From positions 1 through 61,768 of the forward strand of contig CAUSAG010000011.1 of assembly GCA_963529665.1 (NCBI GenBank): a DNA stretch of 61,768 nucleotides, written 5' to 3'. The stretch comes from Kingella_B sp963529665. Its GTDB lineage: Bacteria; Pseudomonadota; Gammaproteobacteria; Burkholderiales; Neisseriaceae. Shown piece by piece: positions 50,582 to 58,830 of the stretch. Both the position numbers and the translations under genes were made by a program. The stretch's first letter is position 1. Every line of letters starts with the position of its first letter. The notes under the pieces are model-generated. The model made no database searches, had not been told where the DNA came from, and saw only the letters and a list, made by a program, of their open reading frames with translations.

Positions 50582-51178
50582 TTAGATGCTCTGTCGCATA
50601 AACGTTTGCCCGACAATGCATCTCAACATATCGCCCTGTAAATCTTCCGCGTACTCGGCAAATACTAAGCTATCGTCTTGTTGATTGGCAGTAATTTGGT
50701 TGCCAGCTAGGCTACGGATACGCCATACATTGTCTGTTTTCTCCCAATACCATGTGCAACTGCCGCTCTCATCAGATTTTAGATAGGTCATCACGACTGT
50801 GCCGTTGCGATGAAAAACCAAACAATAATGCTCATCCTGCCCATCGTGCACAAATTGCGCCACGCGTTTAAAAGGTGAATCTTCTTCTGAAGTGTTTGAA
50901 GTGTTTGATTGGTTTCGCAGATAGAAAATAATAGCGGCAATCAGCGCCCACACGCCAATATCCAGCAACGCCACAGCATACCAATAGCTTGAAACATTGT
51001 ACCGTTTAGGAATGCAGTAGATACCCAAGCACCATAAAGCTGCCCCAATACCCAATATAAATGAAGTACTTTTTCCGCTTCGCCCTGCTGCTATTAAAGC
51101 GCCAAAATTACCCAAAATTATCAATGCGCCAAGTAAGCACAGCGCAATAGCGATGGCAACAGTAAGATAAGAAAACAT
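50582..51178 (-). CDS. Hypothetical membrane protein
   Basis: A 198-residue protein with three hydrophobic segments (about 3-25, 38-55 and 68-87), then a soluble C-terminal domain (CLVFHRNGTVVMTYLKSDESGSCTWYWEKTDNVWRI) of small beta-sandwich look. The layout, membrane part plus small beta domain, recalls immunity proteins but I do not recognise a family. Confidence 0.7.
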   Translation of the reverse strand: MFSYLTVAIAIALCLLGALIILGNFGALIAAGRSGKSTSFILGIGAALWCLGIYCIPKRYNVSSYWYAVALLDIGVWALIAAIIFYLRNQSNTSNTSEEDSPFKRVAQFVHDGQDEHYCLVFHRNGTVVMTYLKSDESGSCTWYWEKTDNVWRIRSLAGNQITANQQDDSLVFAEYAEDLQGDMLRCIVGQTFMRQSI

Positions 51179-51221
51179 ACAGATTACCTGCTTGGTTTGG
51201 CTTCATAAAACCGCTGCGTTT

Positions 51222-52265
51222 TCAGGCTGCCTCAACGCAATCCCAGCTGGTTTTGGTGTTCGCGGCAATATCACGCGTAACCCGTTTGCCGATGAGTTCG
51301 TCGTAACACTTGGGCGGCAAGCCAAAGCCTGGGCGCACGCTGCGGATGCAGGTTTCGTCAATAATGTCGCCCGCTTTCATATCGCGCACGAAATACAGTG
51401 AGCGGCGAAATTGCGCGTTGCCTTGTTCGCTGGATTTCAAGCCATATTCCACGCGCCCCAAGGCTTGCCATGCGGTTTTGCTGTCGCGGCAGAGCGCGGC
51501 AAGGTCGGCAGGTTCCAGCGAGAAGCTGTCGTCTGCGCCGCCGCCGTTGCGGTCGAGCGTGAAGTGTTTTTCTATCACGCACGCGCCTAGGGCGATGCTG
51601 ACGATGGCGGTGGTGTTGTCGAGCGTGTGGTCGGACAGCCCGACGAGTGTGCCGTAGCGGGCTGCCATGTCGGGCAGGGTGCGCAGGTTGTAGTCGGCGG
51701 CGGGGGCGGGATAGCCGCTCACGCAATGCAGCACAACGAGCTGGGTGCAGCCGTTGTCTTGCGCGGTGGCGATGGCTTCGGCGATTTCGTTGGCATCCGC
51801 CATGCCTGTGGAAATAATCATGGGCTTGCCTGTTTGGGCGACGTGGCGGATTAGCGGCAAATCGATGGCTTCAAACGAGGCGATTTTGTAGGCGGGGGCG
51901 TTCAGGCTTTCCAGCAAATCGACGGCGGTGAAGTCAAAAGGGGAGCTGAAAATTGTGATGCCGATTTCGCGGGCGTAGTCAAACAGGGGCGCGTGCCAAT
52001 CCCACGGCATGTGGGCTTTTTGGTAGAGCTCGTGCAGCGATTGCCCGTGCCACAGCCCGCCGTTAATCATGAATTCGGGGGCGCGGCTGGGCAGGGTGAT
52101 GGTGTCGGCGGTGTAGGTTTGAATTTTGACGGCATCGGCGCCTGCGGCTTTGGCTTCGTCGATGATGCGAAAGGCGGTTTTCAGGCTGCCGTTGTGGTTG
52201 GCAGACATTTCGGCGATGATGTAGGGGGGGTGGTTGGGGGAGATTTCGCGTTGGTTGATGCGCAT
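51222..52265 (-). CDS. pseI: Pseudaminic acid synthase
   Basis: A 347-residue NeuB-family enzyme: TIM-barrel part (IIAEMSANHNGSLKTAFRIIDEAKAAGADAVKIQTYTADT) and C-terminal antifreeze-like SAF domain (LYFVRDMKAGDIIDETCIRSVRPGFGLPPK). GGLWHGQSLHELYQKAHMPW is typical of PseI rather than sialic acid or legionaminic synthases. It condenses 2,4-diacetamido-2,4,6-trideoxy-L-altrose with PEP. pseC and pseB lie 4-8 kb away, not in one operon. Confidence 0.88.
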   Translation of the reverse strand: MRINQREISPNHPPYIIAEMSANHNGSLKTAFRIIDEAKAAGADAVKIQTYTADTITLPSRAPEFMINGGLWHGQSLHELYQKAHMPWDWHAPLFDYAREIGITIFSSPFDFTAVDLLESLNAPAYKIASFEAIDLPLIRHVAQTGKPMIISTGMADANEIAEAIATAQDNGCTQLVVLHCVSGYPAPAADYNLRTLPDMAARYGTLVGLSDHTLDNTTAIVSIALGACVIEKHFTLDRNGGGADDSFSLEPADLAALCRDSKTAWQALGRVEYGLKSSEQGNAQFRRSLYFVRDMKAGDIIDETCIRSVRPGFGLPPKCYDELIGKRVTRDIAANTKTSWDCVEAA

Positions 52266-52549
52266 GGCGGTTCGGTTCTCTTGTTGATGGCAATAAAGTT
52301 GCGATTTTAGCGTGTTTAGGGGTTTTCAGGCTGCCTATTTGGGGATGGGGGTTTACAGGGCGACGTGGGCAGTAGGTTAGGCATCAATGCCAGACCTGCT
52401 TGGGTTTGGTAAAGGTTTCAGGCTGCTTAATTATGTAAACAAGAGGCAGCCTGAAAAACAAAATCGCTTGGTATTGAGTCAAACGATTTTTTGCTGGATA
52501 GATTGGCTTTCAGGCTGCCTAATCCATCACAAACGTTTGATACTATTGC

Positions 52550-52805
52550 TCTCGCCCCTACGCTACGTCCAGCCGAACGCAGCATTCTTTTTTCGGAAAA
52601 AGCGTACGCTTGTCCGACGGCGTGCGCAGCGCGACTAGTTCGTACGCGCCGAAAAAAGGATGTGGAGTGAGGGAAGTTTGGCGCAGCCAAACCTGCACGT
52701 CGGGGTCGCCTTTCTTTTGCTTACTTTTCTTTGGTGAAGCAAAGAAAAGTAAGTGCCTCATCGGCATGAGACGCATAGTTAAAGCTACGCTCGAAGCTAA
52801 CCACA
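52550..52805. repeat. Structured intergenic repeat-like element
   Basis: The segment holds a perfect 14-bp inverted repeat (CTTACTTTTCTTTG, 6-nt loop, complement; about 52719-52752) and an upstream larger inverted structure between about 52585 and 52660 (TTTTTTCGG and CCGAAAAAAGG arms around CGTACGC-type repeats). It lacks a credible gene. I know similar segments as repeated intergenic elements in this family, but cannot count copies here. The rest of 52266-52978 holds scattered DUS words. Confidence 0.5.
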
Positions 52806-52978
52806 AAGCAGCAACCCTTTTTCAGGCTGCCTTTGGCGTTCCCACAAATATTTCAACCCACCCCAACAATTTACACCCCACAATTTGCGGCTTGCTGCCC
52901 GCTTGTATTACAATCCTTAACACTTTTCACACTTGGCAGCTTTCAGGCTGCCTGAATTATTTGTAGGACGTTTGATTT

Positions 52979-54478
52979 ATGTATAACAAAGATATTTCCT
53001 GTTTTTCGCAAGACGGTTTTGTGAACATTGTGCATTGCACGGCAAACACCATCAGCGCGCCGCTTTGGGATTGGCTATTGTGGCTGCTGCTGGGCGTGGG
53101 CGTGTTTTTCACGCTGACTACGGGCTTTGTGCAACTGCGCTTGTTTGGACGCAGCCTGAAAGAGATTTCGGGCAGTCGCCAAAATCCTGATGATCCGCAC
53201 GGCATTTCATCCTTCCAAGCGTTTGTAACAGGGCTGGCCAGCCGCGTGGGTACGGGCAATATTGCGGGCGTGGCGATTGCGATTTCCATGGGCGGTGCGG
53301 GCGCGGTGTTTTGGATGTGGCTGGTGGCGCTGATTGGCATGGCATCGGCGTTTGCGGAATCATCGTTGGCGCAGCTGTATAAAGTGCGCGATAAGAAAAC
53401 GGGCTTGTTTCGCGGCGGGCCGGCGTATTACATCGCGCACGGGCTGAACTTGCATTGGCTGTCGGTGCTGTTTTCGGTGAGCCTGATTGTGTGCTTTGGC
53501 TTTGTGTACCAATCCATTCAAGCCAATACTATTGTGCAGGCGGTGCAATCGGCGGCGAATATGACGGCGGCGGACGGCGTGTCGGCAGAAGTTTGGAACA
53601 CTTATAAACACGCCATCGGCGCGGTGTTGGTGTTGCTGGCGGCGCCGATTATCTTTGGCGGCGTGCGGCGCGTGGCGAAGGTGGCAGAAGGCGTTGTGCC
53701 GCTGATGTCGGTGGTTTATTTGCTGGTGGCGTTGTATGTGATGATTGTGAATGCGGGCGAGATTCCGCGCGTGTTTGGCTTGATTTTTCAGGATGCGTTT
53801 AACAGCAAAGCGGTGGGCGGCGGCTTGTTTGGTGGCATCGTGTCGCAAGCGATGATGTATGGCATCAAGCGCGGCTTGTATTCCAACGAAGCGGGGCAGG
53901 GCTCTGCGCCCAATGCCGCAGCGGCGGCGGATGTGAAGCATCCCGTGTCGCAAGGGCTGATTCAAATGCTCGGCGTGTTTATTGACACGATTGTGGTGTG
54001 TTCTTGCACCGCGTTTATCGTTTTGCTATCTAATGTGTCGCTGAACACGAAATTAAGCGGCATCCAGCTCACGCAAGCGGCGCTGGAAAGCCAAATCGGC
54101 GGCTGGGCGCAGCAATTTTTGGCGGTGGTACTGTTTTTGTTTGCCTTCACCACGATTATTGGCAATTACGCCTATGCCGAAACCAATGTGAAATACTTGC
54201 ATGGCAACCGCTTGGTGCTGCTGGTGTTCCGTTTGCTGATGCTGGGCTTTGTGTATTTTGGCGCGGTGGCGGAAATGCCCGTGGTGTGGGATATGGGCGA
54301 TTTGACCATGGGTGTGATGACGCTGATTAACTTGGTGGCGATTGTGCTGATGTATAAAACGGTGCTGCTGCTGCTGAAAGATTACAGCGTGAAAGTGCGG
54401 CGTGGCATCAAAGAGCCTGAGTTTAAGCTGTCGGAGCATCCTGTGTTGAAGCGGAAGATTAAGTCTAATATTTGGTGA
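52979..54478 (+). CDS. Alanine/glycine:cation symporter (AGCS family)
   Basis: A 499-residue transporter with about 11 membrane segments. The AGCS signature GLASRVGTGNIAGVAIAISMGGAGAVFWMWLVALIGMASAFAESSLAQLYK is present, as are GIKRGLYSNEAGQGSAPNAAAAADVKHPVSQGL and the end FTTIIGNYAYAETN. It imports alanine or glycine with sodium. Full length. Confidence 0.92.
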   Translation: MYNKDISCFSQDGFVNIVHCTANTISAPLWDWLLWLLLGVGVFFTLTTGFVQLRLFGRSLKEISGSRQNPDDPHGISSFQAFVTGLASRVGTGNIAGVAIAISMGGAGAVFWMWLVALIGMASAFAESSLAQLYKVRDKKTGLFRGGPAYYIAHGLNLHWLSVLFSVSLIVCFGFVYQSIQANTIVQAVQSAANMTAADGVSAEVWNTYKHAIGAVLVLLAAPIIFGGVRRVAKVAEGVVPLMSVVYLLVALYVMIVNAGEIPRVFGLIFQDAFNSKAVGGGLFGGIVSQAMMYGIKRGLYSNEAGQGSAPNAAAAADVKHPVSQGLIQMLGVFIDTIVVCSCTAFIVLLSNVSLNTKLSGIQLTQAALESQIGGWAQQFLAVVLFLFAFTTIIGNYAYAETNVKYLHGNRLVLLVFRLLMLGFVYFGAVAEMPVVWDMGDLTMGVMTLINLVAIVLMYKTVLLLLKDYSVKVRRGIKEPEFKLSEHPVLKRKIKSNIW

Positions 54479-54602
54479 TGCTGGGTTGGGTTTGCGAATG
54501 CAAGGCAGCCTGAAAACGAGTGAAGCTAAAATGGGCTTCGGAAAAGATTTTCAGGCTGAAATCTTTGCAAAACCTAAAACGAAACAATAAATGGTCAATT
54601 CT

Positions 54603-54709
54603 CCGTCATTCCCGCGTAGGCGGGAATCTTGGTGAAATTTTTGCAATGGATTGTTTTTACATGAGTTTCTTAATATCAAACAAGATTCCCGCCTACGCGG
54701 GAATGACGG
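54603..54709. repeat. 107-bp element with 29-bp perfect inverted ends built on dRS3 sequences
   Basis: Two copies of ATTCCC-N8-GGGAAT (54608-54627 and 54685-54704), the dRS3 consensus of Neisseria, are each part of a 29-bp arm (54603-54631 and 54681-54709). The arms are exact reverse complements and enclose 49 bp. It resembles a neisserial intergenic mosaic element or a small MITE. No target-site duplication checked. Confidence 0.8.
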
Positions 54710-54807
54710 CATTTCTGTGTTTTCAGGCTGCTGTTAGGGTTTTGCAAAGGTTTCAGGCTGCCTTTTTGTTATGGGTTTAGGGCAGCCTGAAACCCAACCC
54801 CACCCAA

Positions 54808-54841
54808 CAAAAAACCGTTATCCAAGCGATAACGGTTTTTG
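54808..54841. terminator. Bidirectional terminator between symporter and DUF465 genes
   Basis: ACCGTTATC and GATAACGGT arms with a 5-nt loop, A-run left and T-run right. Confidence 0.78.
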
Positions 54842-54854
54842 CGTTTAGAACGGG

Positions 54855-55079
54855 TTATTTTTTATCAGCAGCTTTCAAGATGTCATACAACTGGTCTTTC
54901 AACGCCAATTTTTTCTGTTTCAACACAGCCACTTCCGCATCGGCGGTTGCGCTGGTAACAGGGTCGTTTTCCAAGCCTGCGATTTTGTCGTCTAGCTCGT
55001 TGTGTTCGTCAAACAGGCGGGCGAAGTGTGCGTCTTCTTGTTTCAATTTGCTGATGAGTTCGCGGTATTCTGGGAACAT
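54855..55079 (-). CDS. YdcH family protein (DUF465)
   Basis: A 74-residue helical hairpin protein, MFPEYRELISKLKQEDAHFARLFDEHNELDDKIAGLE...VLKQKKLALKDQLYDILKAA, matching the DUF465/YdcH family in length and motifs. Function unknown. A longer frame upstream is open but not conserved in look; ATG 55079 is the family start. Confidence 0.88.
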   Translation of the reverse strand: MFPEYRELISKLKQEDAHFARLFDEHNELDDKIAGLENDPVTSATADAEVAVLKQKKLALKDQLYDILKAADKK

Positions 55080-55191
55080 GGTTAAGTCCTTTACAAGGGG
55101 TGGGAAAAGTCTGTTTCTTGGATTACATTCTATAACAAAGCCCCCTGTTTTGCCATACAATAGCCCGCAGTTTTTTACGAAAGGATAATCA

Positions 55192-55824
55192 ATGTTAGCA
55201 AAATTTATCACTTTGGACGGCATAGACGGCGCGGGCAAAACCACGCAGCTAGACGTGATTCGCGATTGGTTTGCCGCGCAGCAGTTGCCCGTGTTGTTTA
55301 CGCGCGAACCGGGGGGCACGCCGCTGGGCGAGGCGTTGCGCGATTTGCTGCTCAACCCCGCCACCCAAGTTTCGCTGCACACGGAAACGCTGTTGATGTT
55401 TGCGGCGCGGCGCCAGCATTTGGAGGATGTGATTTTGCCTGCGCTGGCGCAGGGTGTGAACGTGGTGTCGGATCGTTTTACCGATGCCACGTTTGCCTAC
55501 CAAGGCGGCGGGCGTGGTTTGCCTGATGCGGAAATTGAAACATTGGAAAACTGGGTGCAAGGCAGCCTGAAACCCGATTTGACGATTTTGCTGGATGTGC
55601 CGCTGGCGGTGTCGTTGGAGCGGATTGAGCGCAGCCGCGAGAAAGACCGCTTTGAGCAGGAGCAGGCGGATTTTTTCACGCGGGTGCGGGCGGCGTATCT
55701 GCGCCGTGCGGCATCTGCGCCCGAGCGTTATGCGGTGGTGGACAGCAATCGGGATAAGGCGGTGGTGCGCACGGAGATTGAAGGGGTGTTGGATGGGGTG
55801 TTTGGGGTGGATAAGGCAGCCTGA
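55192..55824 (+). CDS. tmk: Thymidylate kinase
   Basis: A 210-residue dTMP kinase: P-loop LDGIDGAGKTTQ (residues 8-19), TREPGGTPLGEALRDLLL, DRFTDATFAYQGGGRG and the lid SREKDRFEQEQADFF. It phosphorylates dTMP to dTDP. A DUS lies inside the coding region (55559) and another overlaps the stop codon. Confidence 0.97.
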   Translation: MLAKFITLDGIDGAGKTTQLDVIRDWFAAQQLPVLFTREPGGTPLGEALRDLLLNPATQVSLHTETLLMFAARRQHLEDVILPALAQGVNVVSDRFTDATFAYQGGGRGLPDAEIETLENWVQGSLKPDLTILLDVPLAVSLERIERSREKDRFEQEQADFFTRVRAAYLRRAASAPERYAVVDSNRDKAVVRTEIEGVLDGVFGVDKAA

Positions 55825-55854
55825 AATATGGGTTTACAGCGTTTCAGGCTGCCT
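55814..55854. terminator. Inverted DUS pair overlapping the tmk stop
   Basis: AGGCAGCCTGAA (55814-55825) contains the TGA stop of tmk; TTCAGGCTGCCT lies at 55843-55854, followed by TTGGG. 17-nt loop. Confidence 0.72.
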
Positions 55855-55975
55855 TTGGGCAATGGGGGCGATGGTGGCAAAGGTTGGGCTACACGGGGTG
55901 CAGGGGCTTGCCCCTGCTCGTGGTAAGCGGCGAAACGTTTGCTCTGGCAAAACCTGACAAATGGATGGGCAAGCA

Positions 55976-56004
55976 AAAACGCTGGCAGATAACCAGCGTT
56001 TTTT
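55976..56004. terminator. Hairpin between tmk and pseC
   Basis: AACGCTGG and CCAGCGTT arms with A- and T-runs, between convergent genes. Nothing else is supported in 55855-56045. Confidence 0.65.
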
Positions 56005-56045
56005 GTTGGTGGGAATGGGAACCAGCGTTCAATGATGCGGCGGCA

Positions 56046-57209
56046 TTAGGCAGCCTGAAACGCTTGTTTGAGCGTGGCGACAACGGTGTCTTGCTCGTCT
56101 TCGCTAAGGCTGAAATACAGCGGCAGGCTGATGGCGCGGCTGTAATAGGTTTCGGCGTTGGGGAAATCGCCTGGCTTGAAGCCGAAGCGTTGGCGGTAGT
56201 AGGGCTGGGTGTGCACGGGGATGTAGTGCACGTTTACGCCGATGCCGTGTGCGCGCAGGTAGTCAAAAACCTGCTGGCGCGTTTTGCCGCTTTCAGGCTG
56301 CACTTGGACGGGGTAAAGGTGCAGGGCGGAGCGGTTGTTTGGGTTGCGGTGGGGCAGGGTGAGCGGCAGGTCGGCGAGCAGGGCATCGTAGCGGTCGGCA
56401 AGGGCGTGGCGGCGCGCGACAAATTCGTCCAGCCGCGTCATTTGGCTTACGCCGAGGGCGGCTTGCAGTTCGGTCATGCGGTAGTTGTAGCCGAGTTCTA
56501 TTTGCTGGTAATACCATGCGCCGTCGGGTTCGTGCGTCATTTCATCTGGGTTGCGGGTGATGCCGTGGCTGCGCAGGCGGGCAAGGGTGTTGGCGAGTTC
56601 GGGGCTGTTGGTCAGGCAGGCGCCGCCTTCGGCGGTGGTGATGATTTTGACGGGGTGGAAGCTGAATACGGTGATGTCGCTGTATTGGCAGCTGCCGACT
56701 TTGCCGCCTCGGTAGCTGGCACCGATGGCGTGGGATGCGTCTTCGATGATTTTAAAGCCGTATTGCTGCGAGAGTTGGTGCAAGGCGGCCATGTCGCAGG
56801 GTTCGCCGCATAGGTGCACGGGGATAACGATTTTGGGCAGGCAGCCTGAAACTTGGGCGGCAGCGAGTTTTTCGGCCAGGCGGGCGATGGACAGGTTGAG
56901 CGTGTGCGGGTCGATATCCACAAAATCCACCGTTGCGCCGCAATACAGGGCGCAGTTGGCGCTGGCAACGAAGGTGATGGGCGTTGTCCACAGGATGTCG
57001 CCTTTGCCCAAGCCGAGTGCTTGGCAGGCGATGTGCAGGGCGGCGGTGGCGTTGCACACGGCGATGGCGTGCGCTGCGCCGCAGTAGTTTTTCAGGCTGC
57101 TTTCAAAGGCGGGGACTTGGTTGCCTTGTGTGAGAAAGTCGGAATGCAGCACGCGGACAACGGCGGCGATGTCGGCTTCGGAGAGGGTTTGTTTGCCGTA
57201 GGGAATCAT
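56046..57209 (-). CDS. pseC: UDP-4-amino-4,6-dideoxy-N-acetyl-beta-L-altrosamine transaminase
   Basis: A 387-residue DegT-family PLP aminotransferase. It starts MIPYGKQTLSEADIAAVVRVLHSDFLTQGNQVPAFE, has IIEDASHAIGASYRGGKVG and the PLP lysine in FSFHPVKIITTAEGGA. This is the PseC form. It aminates the PseB product with glutamate as donor in the pseudaminic acid route. Confidence 0.9.
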   Translation of the reverse strand: MIPYGKQTLSEADIAAVVRVLHSDFLTQGNQVPAFESSLKNYCGAAHAIAVCNATAALHIACQALGLGKGDILWTTPITFVASANCALYCGATVDFVDIDPHTLNLSIARLAEKLAAAQVSGCLPKIVIPVHLCGEPCDMAALHQLSQQYGFKIIEDASHAIGASYRGGKVGSCQYSDITVFSFHPVKIITTAEGGACLTNSPELANTLARLRSHGITRNPDEMTHEPDGAWYYQQIELGYNYRMTELQAALGVSQMTRLDEFVARRHALADRYDALLADLPLTLPHRNPNNRSALHLYPVQVQPESGKTRQQVFDYLRAHGIGVNVHYIPVHTQPYYRQRFGFKPGDFPNAETYYSRAISLPLYFSLSEDEQDTVVATLKQAFQAA

Positions 57210-57239
57210 GGGGTTTCCTTTTGGGAGGTGGTTGTATTG

Positions 57240-57278
57240 AGGCAGCCTGAAAATGGGATTGGCTGTTTCAGGCTGCCT
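57240..57278. terminator. Inverted DUS pair between pseC and the next gene
   Basis: AGGCAGCCTGAA (57240-57251) and TTCAGGCTGCCT (57267-57278) with a 15-nt loop, followed by TTAAAA; close to the stop at 57284. Confidence 0.7.
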
Positions 57279-57283
57279 TAAAA

Positions 57284-57625
57284 TTATTTAAATTCAACAG
57301 GTTTATCTTGATAGCAAATTTCTACAACTTTCATGTTGCATTCAACCCCCGCATCGCGCAAACACTTGCCTTCAATTTGCGACAAGCCATTGGCTAGATT
57401 TTCGCGCACATTAAAGCGCACGGGGGTAACAAACAATGCGCCTGTCCAACTGCTGTGTGGCTTATAGTCACCCGCCATTTTGGCGGCTTGCTGCCATTCG
57501 TTCATGGCTTGCGTTAAGTGGGCGAAATTGGTGACCAGCATTCGGCTGTTGCTAAATGGTTGCTTGGCGGTGAGGGTGATGCCGTTGCCTGCCAGTTTGT
57601 TGAAGTAGATGTCTAGGGTAATCAT
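57284..57625 (-). CDS. Hypothetical protein, 113 aa
   Basis: A 113-residue soluble protein (MITLDIYFNKLAGNGITLTAKQPF...) with a late cysteine pair (GKCLRDAGVECNMKVVEICYQD). Not recognised. It lies alone between DUS pairs, in a run of minus-strand genes with pseC and the VOC gene. Confidence 0.65.
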   Translation of the reverse strand: MITLDIYFNKLAGNGITLTAKQPFSNSRMLVTNFAHLTQAMNEWQQAAKMAGDYKPHSSWTGALFVTPVRFNVRENLANGLSQIEGKCLRDAGVECNMKVVEICYQDKPVEFK

Positions 57626-57712
57626 GTTTCAGGCTGCCTGATGGTTTGGATAGAAGATGTAATGGGAATAACGGTATCCGCGATAATGGGGTGGTTTGGC
57701 TGGACGCGTTGT

Positions 57713-57750
57713 AGGCAGCCTGAAAACAGAGCAATGGTTTCAGGCTGCCT
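57713..57750. terminator. Inverted DUS pair after the VOC gene
   Basis: AGGCAGCCTGAA (57713-57724) and TTCAGGCTGCCT (57739-57750), 14-nt loop, between the VOC gene and the 113-residue gene. Confidence 0.7.
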
Positions 57751-57763
57751 TTGGCAGTGTGCG

Positions 57764-58147
57764 TTATTTGCGGGAATGCAAGCCGATACGGTTGCCTTCG
57801 GTATCTTCAATAAAGGCGGTGAAGCCTTGCGACATGGGGAACTTGGCTTGCAGCAGCTTGCCGCCTGCGGACACGGCAGCTTGGGCGGTGGCTTCGCAAT
57901 CGGCACATTCAAAGAATACGGTGGTACCGCCGTACCCTGTGGCGGTGGTTTGGGTGTCAAGCCAGAGCATGCCGCCAGTGCCGTGGCTTTGCCAATCGGT
58001 GGGAAATAGGCAGAAGCGGCTGCTGCCGTCGGGAGCGCCTGCTTCATGCAGAACGTAGCCGAATACCGTTTCGTAGAAGTGTTTGGCACGGGTGAGGTCG
58101 GTGGCACGGATGCCGAACCAAGTAACGGGGTTGTGCGGAGTCGTCAT
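57764..58147 (-). CDS. VOC family protein (glyoxalase/bleomycin resistance fold)
   Basis: A 127-residue VOC protein: PVTWFGIRATDLTRAKHFYETVFGYVLHE, GGMLWLDTQTTATGYGGTTVFFECADCEATAQAAVSAGGKLLQAKFPMSQGFTAFIEDTEGNRIGLHS. Paired beta-alpha-beta modules fit a metal-dependent enzyme or binding protein; substrate unknown. I use ATG 58147 (AAGGA upstream). Confidence 0.88.
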   Translation of the reverse strand: MTTPHNPVTWFGIRATDLTRAKHFYETVFGYVLHEAGAPDGSSRFCLFPTDWQSHGTGGMLWLDTQTTATGYGGTTVFFECADCEATAQAAVSAGGKLLQAKFPMSQGFTAFIEDTEGNRIGLHSRK

Positions 58148-58177
58148 GGTGCGTCCTTTCGGTTGTGGGGAAGGGGT

Positions 58178-58216
58178 TTCAGGCTGCCTCAATGCGTGTG
58201 CAATAGGCAGCCTGAA
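58178..58216. terminator. Inverted DUS pair upstream of the VOC gene
   Basis: TTCAGGCTGCCT (58178-58189) and AGGCAGCCTGAA (58205-58216), 15-nt loop, between the VOC gene and the gene at 58268. Confidence 0.65.
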
Positions 58217-58267
58217 AGTGGGAAAACGATTTTCAGGCTGTCTAATGCCCGAATAAATAACTGTGTG

Positions 58268-58771
58268 TCAGACAAAGCAAAACCACAAATCGTGAAAATC
58301 ACGCACGTTTGTGGGACTGATTTTCGCACCGTGAGGCGATAAGGATGCCAATGCTTCGGTGCTGATACGGATGCCTGTTGTTTGAAAATCGTTGATTTTT
58401 ATGATGACAAAATTGGGAAAGTGTTTTTCGGCGCAAGCAGTAAAAGCTATTTCGCTGCTAATGATTAACGGCGCACAAGCAAAAACCAGTCCGACCGTGT
58501 CTTGCGGTTCAGCTACTCGGTGAAACCAACCTGCGCCTTCGCCTACTTCCCATTCCCAATCGTGTGCGTAGCGCCCATTATCGGAAAGTGTCTCAAATAC
58601 ATCGCGGTAATCCGCAGGAGCATTGCGGTGCAGTCGGTTTCTCTGGCGGGCGGCTTGGAAGACGATTTCGTCCAGCGGAAGAATGCGGCTGTATCGGGTG
58701 GGTGCTTCTCCGTCTTCGTCTTCAAATACCCAAGCCAAAAGGGGATTGTTTTGGGGCAGCGGGATGGTCAT
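58268..58771 (-). CDS. Hypothetical protein, 167 aa
   Basis: A 167-residue soluble protein (MTIPLPQNNPLLAWVFEDED...). I do not recognise a family. It contains a Trp-rich middle (HDWEWEVGEGAGWFHRVAE) and ends FHDLWFCFV. It lies between pseB and the VOC gene on the same strand. Confidence 0.65.
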   Translation of the reverse strand: MTIPLPQNNPLLAWVFEDEDGEAPTRYSRILPLDEIVFQAARQRNRLHRNAPADYRDVFETLSDNGRYAHDWEWEVGEGAGWFHRVAEPQDTVGLVFACAPLIISSEIAFTACAEKHFPNFVIIKINDFQTTGIRISTEALASLSPHGAKISPTNVRDFHDLWFCFV

Positions 58772-58791
58772 GGTTTGTTGTCTCCCGAGTT

Positions 58792-58828
58792 TTCAGGCTG
58801 CCTTTGAACAATGCAAAGGCAGCCTGAA
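58792..58828. terminator. Inverted DUS pair after pseB
   Basis: TTCAGGCTGCCT (58792-58803) and AGGCAGCCTGAA (58817-58828), 13-nt loop, directly downstream of the pseB stop. Confidence 0.72.
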
Positions 58829-58830
58829 AC

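Noticed and set aside
52610..52966. A 118-codon frame in the structured intergenic element
   Set aside because: It runs through hairpins and two DUS words and has a composition unlike a protein; frames of this kind are a common mis-annotation.
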